Assembly: GCA_018662075.1 (NCBI GenBank)
Contig: JABJGX010000060.1
Coordinates: 1-5,532 of the forward strand
Length of the DNA: 5,532 nucleotides
Source: Candidatus Peregrinibacteria bacterium
Lineage (GTDB): Bacteria; Patescibacteriota; Gracilibacteria; Peribacterales; Peribacteraceae
Reading direction: 5' to 3'
The first letter of the stretch is position 1; every line of letters begins with the position of its first letter. Below are positions 1-5,532 of this stretch, one piece after another. The position numbers and the translations under genes were made by a program. The notes under the pieces were generated by a model, which ran no database searches, was not told where the DNA came from, and saw only the letters and a list, made by a program, of their open reading frames with translations.

Positions 1-20
1 ATCACAATGTTCTTTTTCAT
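1..20 (-). CDS. Start of next operon gene, truncated by window edge
   Basis: An ATG at 20-18 overlaps the TGA stop of the upstream glycosyltransferase gene (19-17) in the classic ATGA arrangement. It reads M-K-K-N-I-V before the window ends. A lysine-rich start followed by hydrophobic beta-strand-like residues is common for cytoplasmic enzymes, including GT-B glycosyltransferases, but six residues cannot identify a product. The four-base overlap and shared strand suggest it is the next member of the glycan operon, translationally coupled to the gene before it. There is no Shine-Dalgarno sequence upstream. It could also be a chance ATG at the end of the operon. Confidence 0.45.
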
Positions 21-1117
21 AGAGATTCAAAAAAATCTTGATACATTTTTCCTACCTTTTCCCAGGAGAATTGCTCATCAATTCTTTTACGCGCCTCTCT
101 ACCCATTGATGTACGTTTTGCGGGATCGTCTATCAACCGAGCAACATGAGCACGCAGCGCTTCACGGTCTCCAGCAGGAAAGTGGAATCCAGATACACCG
201 TTCTGTGTTAGGTACGTATTGCCACCGACCTCGGACACCACACATGCACACGCGGCACTCATTGCCTCCATAACAGCGTTACTGAGTCCTTCGCTATGAC
301 TTGGCATAACAAAGATGTCAGATGCGCTAAGGATCTCTCCAATGTCTGTGCGTAGACCCGTAAATACAACCTCTCTTTGGTATTGCTCTACCAAAGGATG
401 TCCCTCTTTGTACCAACCAACAACCTGAATCTTCCATGATGGATACTCTTTTTTAAGAGGTACAACCGCTGCCAAGAAATCATCAACACCTTTAATAGAT
501 TCTAGTCTTCCAACGTATGTAATCGTATTTCCTTTCTTCTTTTCCTGGGTTCCATCAATAACTGTCGGGTCTATACCAGTAGGGATAATCTGCGTCTTTT
601 TTGCAATACCCAGGCGGCGCAATAATCTTTCCGGCTGTGGATGAAATGTCACAACCCTCTGTGCCGAAAGCATAATAAGCCACCCCAGAGTATGCGCATA
701 TAGAAACGCACCAATGCGTGGAACCACTCCTCGTGGCCACCATGTCATTCCGACAAAAGCATCAGTAAGTAACACCACCTTATGTCCAGTAAGTCTTAGT
801 GGAATAACGCAGAGCGATGTCCAAAATAAGATCTTATTTGCAACAATATGGTCTGGCTTCTCAGCGCGAATCAGACGCCTGATATATGATGTAAACCCAA
901 AAGAAATACCATAGTTCCACGGATCTGGAATAAAAAAATCTTTACGATAGTGCACACTAAGCGTGCTACTCACTTCTTCCACTCGAGACGAAGAGCCCAT
1001 ACACACGGCAATAACTCTGTATCCTCTTCTCTGCCACAGGTCTGCAAGTTTCACAGAACTGACCATCCAGCGATGCTCCTCTTTCCAGTAGGGACTAATA
1101 AGAAGGATAGTCTTCAT
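17..1117 (-). CDS. Glycosyltransferase family 4 (GT-B fold)
   Basis: This 366-residue protein is a cytoplasmic or membrane-peripheral retaining glycosyltransferase that would move a sugar from a nucleotide-sugar donor to a glycan or lipid-linked acceptor. The N-terminal acceptor-side Rossmann domain spans about residues 1-180, opening with the strand KTILLISPYW. The donor-side domain starts near residue 197. It carries YVGRL (201-205), with R204 and K209 at the usual donor-phosphate positions, and the EX7E pair E276/E284 in SEGLSNAVME, followed by a glycine-rich VGGN segment (297-300). The final helices (about 318-366) are typical of the family, and the length is normal. Hydrophobic patches at 97-118 and 135-155 may sit on the membrane. 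The start lies two bases after the DUF2304 stop, with no Shine-Dalgarno sequence. Donor and acceptor cannot be predicted. Family assignment is very secure. Confidence 0.95.
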   Translation of the reverse strand: MKTILLISPYWKEEHRWMVSSVKLADLWQRRGYRVIAVCMGSSSRVEEVSSTLSVHYRKDFFIPDPWNYGISFGFTSYIRRLIRAEKPDHIVANKILFWTSLCVIPLRLTGHKVVLLTDAFVGMTWWPRGVVPRIGAFLYAHTLGWLIMLSAQRVVTFHPQPERLLRRLGIAKKTQIIPTGIDPTVIDGTQEKKKGNTITYVGRLESIKGVDDFLAAVVPLKKEYPSWKIQVVGWYKEGHPLVEQYQREVVFTGLRTDIGEILSASDIFVMPSHSEGLSNAVMEAMSAACACVVSEVGGNTYLTQNGVSGFHFPAGDREALRAHVARLIDDPAKRTSMGREARKRIDEQFSWEKVGKMYQDFFESL

Positions 1118-1119
1118 AA

Positions 1120-1464
1120 TTATTTCTTGGTCTTATCAATGTCTTTTAAGGCAAGCTTTCGAGTCATTCGTGTCTGGCGTTGTTCCAGGTTTTCCAAACG
1201 AATAACGAGGTAAAATACAATAAAAAACAGCACACCAAGCGACGTCACCATAACCGCATTTTCTCTGTCTTTAATACCGGTAATAGCAGTAAGGTAGTCC
1301 AAAGAATTTGGATAGATTGCGATCACAGAAATAAAACCCCAGAACACAGACCAGAGGAGTGCCTCCCAAATAGTTTTCTTTTGCTTAAACACAAGGTTCC
1401 ATGCATACGCAATAGCGACGAATGAAATAAGTGGTGTGATGATTTGATACGCAGTGAATTCCAT
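1120..1464 (-). CDS. DUF2304 family small membrane protein
   Basis: This 114-residue protein has three predicted membrane helices (about 6-26, 35-52 and 70-90) and a basic, charged C-terminal tail (91-114) that is probably a short cytoplasmic coiled coil. Helix 2, with a tryptophan-rich LLWSVFWGFISV stretch ending in a proline, then a loop with a Gly-Ile and a third helix followed by a leucine/charged tail, matches the DUF2304 pattern. Members of this family are known as small membrane proteins often encoded beside family 2 glycosyltransferases. Their biochemical role is not settled; membrane anchoring or help in lipid-linked sugar translocation are the usual proposals. The preceding gene here encodes a GT2 enzyme without its own membrane helices, which fits a partner role. 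The gene lies two bases from each neighbour and has no Shine-Dalgarno sequence. Confidence 0.85.
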   Translation of the reverse strand: MEFTAYQIITPLISFVAIAYAWNLVFKQKKTIWEALLWSVFWGFISVIAIYPNSLDYLTAITGIKDRENAVMVTSLGVLFFIVFYLVIRLENLEQRQTRMTRKLALKDIDKTKK

Positions 1465-1466
1465 AG

Positions 1467-2135
1467 TTATCGGAGGAAGGAACGAAGAAGAATTTTTAAT
1501 GCAGTACGAACACCATTAGCAAAGGACTGGCCTTTCGCAAGAGTGTATTCACTATATAAAACTTTTGCAGGAATCTCTGCAGTACGCCATCGGTGCTGTG
1601 CGCTCTCTCGTACAATCTCTGTACAGAACTCATACCCACTCATGCGTAAATCCACCTGAGAAACGGCCTTAGGGCCAAAAACCTTAAAGCCACACTGGCT
1701 ATCACTCACCCATTTTCCTGTAGCTGCAAACGTAATAATATTTCCAAGACCGTTAAACACCCGACGTATAAGAGGGATGTTATTCCGACGCCCAAATCGA
1801 TTAGCAAATACCATATCTGCTTTCTTGTCAGTGATGGGCTTTAGTAAAGCTGGGATATCATCCGAGCTGTGTTGCTCGTCTGCATCAAGTGTCACTACCA
1901 CCTCGGCACCAAGCATACGTGCTGCATCTATCCCCGTCATAGTGGCAGCTCCTGCACCGCAATTTTCTATATGCGTGAGGACTATAGCACCAGCCTTCTT
2001 CGCAATCTGTGCTGTATCGTCTGTAGAGCCATCATCAACAACAATAATCTTTTCAACATACTTAGCAACTTCAGAGACAACATTTCCTACACGTGTCCCC
2101 TCATTGTACGCCGGTATAACTGCAATAATCTTCAT
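1467..2135 (-). CDS. Family 2 glycosyltransferase, polyprenyl-phosphate hexose synthase-like
   Basis: This 222-residue GT-A enzyme resembles dolichyl/polyprenyl-phosphate mannose or glucose synthases, which transfer a hexose from a nucleotide sugar to a polyprenyl phosphate at the inner face of the membrane. Visible motifs in order are VIPAYNE (6-12), VVDDGSTDDT (32-41), the metal-binding DAD (84-86, inside DADEQH), and SQCGFKVF (146-153) in the acceptor region. The C-terminal YSEYTLAKGQS segment (194-204) is typical of the DPM/DPG synthase-like subgroup. It ends at a basic amphipathic stretch (209-222) without the C-terminal transmembrane helices found in longer homologues. Membrane attachment would therefore come from that stretch or from the DUF2304 protein encoded next. 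The start is two bases after the GT-C stop. The sugar could be mannose, glucose, N-acetylglucosamine or another; the sequence does not decide. Confidence 0.93.
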   Translation of the reverse strand: MKIIAVIPAYNEGTRVGNVVSEVAKYVEKIIVVDDGSTDDTAQIAKKAGAIVLTHIENCGAGAATMTGIDAARMLGAEVVVTLDADEQHSSDDIPALLKPITDKKADMVFANRFGRRNNIPLIRRVFNGLGNIITFAATGKWVSDSQCGFKVFGPKAVSQVDLRMSGYEFCTEIVRESAQHRWRTAEIPAKVLYSEYTLAKGQSFANGVRTALKILLRSFLR

Positions 2136-2137
2136 AA

Positions 2138-4912
2138 CTATGGAATAAGAATAAAGCTGACTCCTGCTGATGGATTATAAATAACAACATTAAGTCCAGA
2201 GTCTGGATGGTTTAAGAAGTCAACAAATGATTGTACCTTCTTATGAAGCGATCCATTCGCATCCTTTTCAATCGTTGCAGTATTTGTATCAAATACAATA
2301 CTACTAAAGCCTAGTGCCTTCAGGCGCTGTGCCATTTTTATGTTATTCCGGTCTTGGTACATGCAACTAAAGAAGTCTAGCTGATGATCACTAACGCCAA
2401 TAATTTCTAAATTCCGCGGAATAAAATACGGCATAAATGTACCAACTCGATAGAGTAGTGGTCGGTCGGGGTTCCTTTCTGCTAGCTCCAATACCACATC
2501 TGTAATGTCATCATACAAAGGAATCGTTCTTTCACGAATAGACTCTGCGTTGATCTTGCCGAGTGGATACTCAAATAAGTTCTTCTGTGTGTCGTACTGC
2601 CAGTATCGCATCCCAAGACAAGAGATCAGTGCAATAACCACAAAGAATGTTGCAAGGAAGCGACTAGGCTTATCTGGAGACTTTGCAACAAGCACCTCAA
2701 GGCTGAGTACCAATCCAAGGAACATCCCAATGCCGTACCAAAGAATTCCATTACCAAGGAACGACCACTGAGTAATCAAGAATGCTGTCGCAATCCACAA
2801 CCATCGAAACCATTTTCCTTCTTTTCTCCAGAAGAATGGGAGAAGGAGTAATAATGGAAACAAGAGTAATGCTGGCTGTGTTGTCACATAATACCCAGCG
2901 CTATCAAGGTTCATGACTGCACGGAATGGCAGTGTGATGTAATGCCCCCATCCATTGCGGTATCCCCAGTAGCGGTCTAACTCCTCTTTCGCACCCGATG
3001 GCTTACATGCTGGATGCTGAGGGTCTATCGCAAGCTCTGGAGGGAGCGAGTACTCTGCATCAGGGTTCGTACCAGCCATATCAAGTGTTGGCGTAATATG
3101 ATTTGGTGCCCTTAGTTCCAACTGTGGAACAATATTTCCAAGCAAGATGTTATTATGCTCTACCCAGGGGAAGATGGTAGCTGCAAATGCACACACAAAT
3201 ACCAGTGTCATAACAGAGGTAGAGCGAACATTCTTTTTTGCTTTTAATGATGCATACCCAAGAGTGGCAGCGCCCAATAGAAGGAACGATGCAGCGACAT
3301 AGATCTTTGGGATATCTGGAGAATACCCAACACGATCTAGTAATGCAGGGAGTCCCAAAGCGCCTCTTTGGATAAGAATTGCTATAGAAAAGAAAATTGC
3401 TGCAATACCAGCTGACCAATGAAGTGCCACACCAAAGAGCACTGCTCCAAGTGCAAACATCACCATAACAGCTGTTACCTTGAATGAGAATGCAAATGCA
3501 ACAAAGAGCCCTGCTAGTGCGATCCACTTACGCTTTGTTTTGATGTCTTCTTCTTTAAATAGTGCGACAAACATCGCAAACATTCCCATCGCCCCCATCG
3601 TGAACACCGCATTGTCGATCTTCATATCTGCAAAAGAGAAGTGTCCAACGAGCGGCAACGAGTAGTAAAGCAATGCAGACAGAAGACCATGTCCTTTTCC
3701 AATAAAGGTTCGACCAAAAAGATACACCGCAAGAACGGCAAGAAGTCCCTGTGACCAGTTGATAATCAATGCAGATGTCGCGCCAAAGACTGCGTTGTAT
3801 CCAAACAATAAGAACCCAAGAGATGTCATGTACTCCCACTGGAACGATGCCATAGAGAATACGAAAGTACCGTAACTCACAAGAAGTCGAGGACGGTTGA
3901 GGTAACTTCCAAGGTCATCCCATCCGATCGGGAAAGGCCTAACAACATTAATAAAGTTAAATGCTAAATATGTAAGAAGTATCCAGAATAATAGCGCCTG
4001 AACACTAAACCACTTTCCTTCGATCTCCCATGCTGCAGACCAAAATTGTTTCAGCCAGTACCGCGTATCGCGATGGCCAATCAGTGGTACAACAAGAAGA
4101 AGAGCCCATCCATACAGCACAGTGTAGATACCAAGAACAGCACCAAGCCACAAAAGAACGACCCAAACACATGCACCTATGCAAAGACTAACAACAGTTT
4201 CTAAGAGGAGTGTCTGTGGTCGAATCCTAAACAATCGACGTAGTGTAAATCGTCCAGCGATCAAAAACTGTGATAGCAAAAGAAGAACAACCAAAAGCGG
4301 TGGAAGTACTCTGGTAAAGAATGAGCCTTGAATACATCGCATTTTAATCTCCGATGCTTCTGCCACATTTCCAAAAACACCAACACGAGTCAGGCATCCA
4401 CGCTCCTTAAGGTTATTGTAATTCCGTTGCAATGCTTCAAGAGCCTCTTCGCCTGCCCCTTGGTATACATCAGCGTGTGGCTCTACAAGCGTACGAATAG
4501 GAAGATTACTACTCTGTGTAAATGAAAGACATGTAAATAGCATCCACATAGAAGCAACGAACATCAGCAAAACCTTCCACGGCTTCATAGTCATATGCAG
4601 TCGAAACTTATTTGTTCGTACAAAGTTCCACAGCAACCCTCCTGCATAAATAAGAGCACACGCTACGGTGTACCACAGTATAAATGGAACGCGCGTGAGT
4701 GTATGTTGCAAAAATGGAAAGAACGAATTCACTCCTCTACATAGCGCCCCTCCTGTAGGGCAAATAGAGTTCAATGCATTCGATGCATCAATACCAACAA
4801 GGACTCCTGTGTGTACAGGAACGCCAAGATAGTACAAAAGGGTCCACGTCCCCCATGTAAGGAGGGTGATAAATAAGCCGATTGAGAGTAGTTGAACTGT
4901 TTTTCTTTCCAT
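2138..4912 (-). CDS. Large polytopic membrane glycosyltransferase-like protein (GT-C type)
   Basis: This 924-residue protein has roughly 18-20 predicted membrane helices and probably transfers sugar from a polyprenyl-phosphate carrier on the outer face. An N-terminal module (1-220) has helices near 8-28, 76-96, 112-131 and 202-220. It has two extracytoplasmic loops with cysteines C51/C58 and C173/C193. The GT-C-like core begins at helix 303-322. The first outer loop follows, with the acidic pair D332-D333 in GWDDLGSY, as expected for the GT-C catalytic or metal-binding site. A DMKIDNAVF segment (429-437) resembles the acidic site of the second loop in GT39-like enzymes. A long outer loop (about 584-678) precedes four more helices, and a soluble C-terminal domain covers about 772-924. 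Counting helices and positive loops puts WDD and all four cysteines outside. It heads the operon next to a polyprenyl-phosphate sugar synthase. The GT-C class is inferred from motif and topology; the acceptor is unknown. Confidence 0.78.
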   Translation of the reverse strand: MERKTVQLLSIGLFITLLTWGTWTLLYYLGVPVHTGVLVGIDASNALNSICPTGGALCRGVNSFFPFLQHTLTRVPFILWYTVACALIYAGGLLWNFVRTNKFRLHMTMKPWKVLLMFVASMWMLFTCLSFTQSSNLPIRTLVEPHADVYQGAGEEALEALQRNYNNLKERGCLTRVGVFGNVAEASEIKMRCIQGSFFTRVLPPLLVVLLLLSQFLIAGRFTLRRLFRIRPQTLLLETVVSLCIGACVWVVLLWLGAVLGIYTVLYGWALLLVVPLIGHRDTRYWLKQFWSAAWEIEGKWFSVQALLFWILLTYLAFNFINVVRPFPIGWDDLGSYLNRPRLLVSYGTFVFSMASFQWEYMTSLGFLLFGYNAVFGATSALIINWSQGLLAVLAVYLFGRTFIGKGHGLLSALLYYSLPLVGHFSFADMKIDNAVFTMGAMGMFAMFVALFKEEDIKTKRKWIALAGLFVAFAFSFKVTAVMVMFALGAVLFGVALHWSAGIAAIFFSIAILIQRGALGLPALLDRVGYSPDIPKIYVAASFLLLGAATLGYASLKAKKNVRSTSVMTLVFVCAFAATIFPWVEHNNILLGNIVPQLELRAPNHITPTLDMAGTNPDAEYSLPPELAIDPQHPACKPSGAKEELDRYWGYRNGWGHYITLPFRAVMNLDSAGYYVTTQPALLLFPLLLLLPFFWRKEGKWFRWLWIATAFLITQWSFLGNGILWYGIGMFLGLVLSLEVLVAKSPDKPSRFLATFFVVIALISCLGMRYWQYDTQKNLFEYPLGKINAESIRERTIPLYDDITDVVLELAERNPDRPLLYRVGTFMPYFIPRNLEIIGVSDHQLDFFSCMYQDRNNIKMAQRLKALGFSSIVFDTNTATIEKDANGSLHKKVQSFVDFLNHPDSGLNVVIYNPSAGVSFILIP

Positions 4913-4923
4913 ACGGTATGGAA
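4907..4923. repeat. Perfect inverted repeat over the GT-C gene start
   Basis: TTCCATAC-G-GTATGGAA is a perfect palindrome with 8-base arms and a one-base centre. It covers the minus-strand start codon (4912-4910) of the GT-C gene. As DNA it has the size and symmetry of a dimeric repressor operator. In the minus-strand transcript, UUCCAU and AUGGAA could form a six-pair stem around an ACCGU loop that buries the AUG. A GGTACC palindrome (4925-4930) lies just beside it. The symmetry is directly visible; regulatory function is inferred. Confidence 0.5.
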
Positions 4924-4971
4924 TGGTACCCCAGATTCATCGTTTTTACAGCCGTTTCCTTACCAAACTCG

Positions 4972-4980
4972 TGATATCAT
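4972..4980 (+). promoter_or_regulatory. Extended -10 promoter for sufS
   Basis: TGATATCAT fits the extended -10 form TGn-TATAAT: TG at 4972-4973 and TATCAT at 4975-4980, five of six matches. No good -35 box lies 16-18 bases upstream, which extended -10 promoters tolerate. The implied transcription start is near 4987, only about five bases before the sufS ATG. The first eight bases, TGATATCA, are also a perfect palindrome. The prediction rests on one short motif. Confidence 0.45.
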
Positions 4981-4991
4981 CCTTCCTGACT

Positions 4992-5532
4992 ATGCCTCTC
5001 GATACTCCAAATATTCGGCAGCAATTCCCGATTCTAGCTAAAAATAACACTATCTACCTCGATAGTGCTGCAACCAGCCAAAAGCCAGAATCCGTGATAA
5101 AAGCAATGAATGCATACTATGAAACCATCAATGCTAATGTTCATAGAGGGATGCATGAACTTGCGGAAAAGGCCACTGTTGCCTTTGAAGACTGTCGAAA
5201 GACAGTCGCTGCATTTATCGGATGTAAGCCCCACGAAATTATATTTACAAAAGGAACAACCGAGTCTATAAACCTTGTTGCAAAAAGTTGGGGGAAAGCG
5301 AATCTAAAAAAAGAAGATGTTGTCGTCCTCACAATACTCGAACACCACAGCAACATTGTCCCCTGGCAGCAACTACAACAAGAGATTGGGTTTTCTATTA
5401 CCTGGATTGATATTGATGAAGACGGAAACCTAAAACTCGAAGAGTTAGACACTGCCCTTGCAACTGGAAATGTAAAACTTGTTTCTGTCACTGGTCAGAG
5501 CAACGTCCTCGGAGTCTGTCCGCCATTAGAAG
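4992..5532 (+). CDS. sufS: SufS/CsdA-type cysteine desulfurase, N-terminal part
   Basis: The first 180 residues of a class V PLP-dependent aminotransferase-fold enzyme are present; the window edge removes roughly the last 220-230. SufS takes sulfur from cysteine as an enzyme persulfide, releasing alanine, and feeds SUF iron-sulfur cluster assembly in the cytoplasm. Matches to E. coli SufS include RQQFPIL (9-15), YLDSAATSQKP (22-32), NVHRGMHELAEKAT (49-62), the PLP-phosphate loop KGTTESINLVA (87-97), and EHHSNIVPWQ (117-126). H118 there aligns with the PLP-stacking H123 of E. coli. SNVLG (170-174) carries the conserved Asn near the cofactor, preceded by TGQ where E. coli has THV. The catalytic lysine and persulfide cysteine lie beyond the window. 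ATG 4992 gives the normal SufS N-terminus; in-frame GTG 4971 and ATG 4923 would add 7 or 23 residues not expected in the family. No Shine-Dalgarno sequence is visible. Confidence 0.95.
   Translation, partial: MPLDTPNIRQQFPILAKNNTIYLDSAATSQKPESVIKAMNAYYETINANVHRGMHELAEKATVAFEDCRKTVAAFIGCKPHEIIFTKGTTESINLVAKSWGKANLKKEDVVVLTILEHHSNIVPWQQLQQEIGFSITWIDIDEDGNLKLEELDTALATGNVKLVSVTGQSNVLGVCPPLE

Noticed and set aside
3153..3527. Open frame of 124 codons, also minus strand, inside the GT-C gene.
   Set aside because: It lies wholly within a gene with clear membrane-protein composition, and its translation is rich in Cys, Ser and Trp with no domain-like pattern, as expected of a frame shadow.
4610..4912. 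Vitamin K epoxide reductase (VKOR)-like N-terminus on the GT-C protein, suggested by CPTGGALC followed by a helix with a Val-Pro start.
   Set aside because: VKOR needs a CXXC redox motif at the outer end of a later helix. Here the next cysteines are single residues (C173, C193) 20 apart in a loop, so only a superficial likeness remains.
17..4912. Recoded TGA (glycine) genetic code as in Gracilibacteria/SR1.
   Set aside because: The complete genes read through at family-typical lengths under the standard code without internal TGA, and a TGA ends the GT4 gene exactly where the next ATG begins.
4945..4950. TTTACA as a -35 box for sufS.
   Set aside because: It is 24 bases from the TATCAT -10 element, too far for normal sigma-70 spacing, and no acceptable -10 lies 16-18 bases downstream of it.
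4913..4991. Terminator or small RNA in the divergent intergenic region.
   Set aside because: Both genes transcribe away from it, there is no GC-rich stem followed by a T run, and the 79 bases are filled by promoter-type elements.
5141..5491. Minus-strand open frame of 116 codons opposite sufS.
   Set aside because: It is antisense to strongly conserved SufS codons, is Ser/Phe-rich in the way of a reverse frame, and has no recognisable motif.

Overview
The window looks like a compact bacterial genome segment of mid-range GC (low to mid 40s percent by eye). Four complete genes and the first codons of a fifth run leftward on the minus strand. A truncated gene runs rightward on the plus strand from a 79-base divergent intergenic region. 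No RNA gene, mobile element, CRISPR array or terminator was seen, and no stretch longer than 300 bases lacks a gene.

The leftward genes, in transcription order, form one tight operon. The first is a 924-residue polytopic membrane protein of the GT-C glycosyltransferase type (4912 to 2138). Next come a 222-residue family 2 glycosyltransferase resembling polyprenyl-phosphate hexose synthases (2135 to 1467), a 114-residue three-helix DUF2304 membrane protein (1464 to 1120) and a 366-residue family 4 glycosyltransferase with a GT-B fold (1117 to 17). The start of a further gene overlaps the last stop by four bases. The likely division of labour is inferred: the family 2 enzyme charges a polyprenyl-phosphate carrier with a sugar at the inner membrane face, the DUF2304 protein helps anchor or move it, and the GT-C protein uses the lipid-linked sugar on the outer face. 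The GT4 enzyme probably builds a surface glycan from nucleotide sugars in the cytoplasm.

The rightward gene encodes the N-terminal 180 residues of a SufS/CsdA-type cysteine desulfurase, which supplies sulfur for Fe-S cluster assembly. It appears unrelated to the glycan genes.

None of the six start codons has a Shine-Dalgarno sequence, and all three complete-gene junctions have the same form: stop, two bases, ATG. The divergent region holds a perfect 8+1+8 inverted repeat across the start codon of the GT-C gene, and an extended -10 promoter that would give sufS a leader of only about five bases. Gene content, compactness and non-SD starts would fit a Patescibacteria (Candidate Phyla Radiation) genome, but this is a guess from gene style and no phylogenetic marker is present. 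TGA is used as a stop, so the recoded Gracilibacteria/SR1 genetic code is unlikely.
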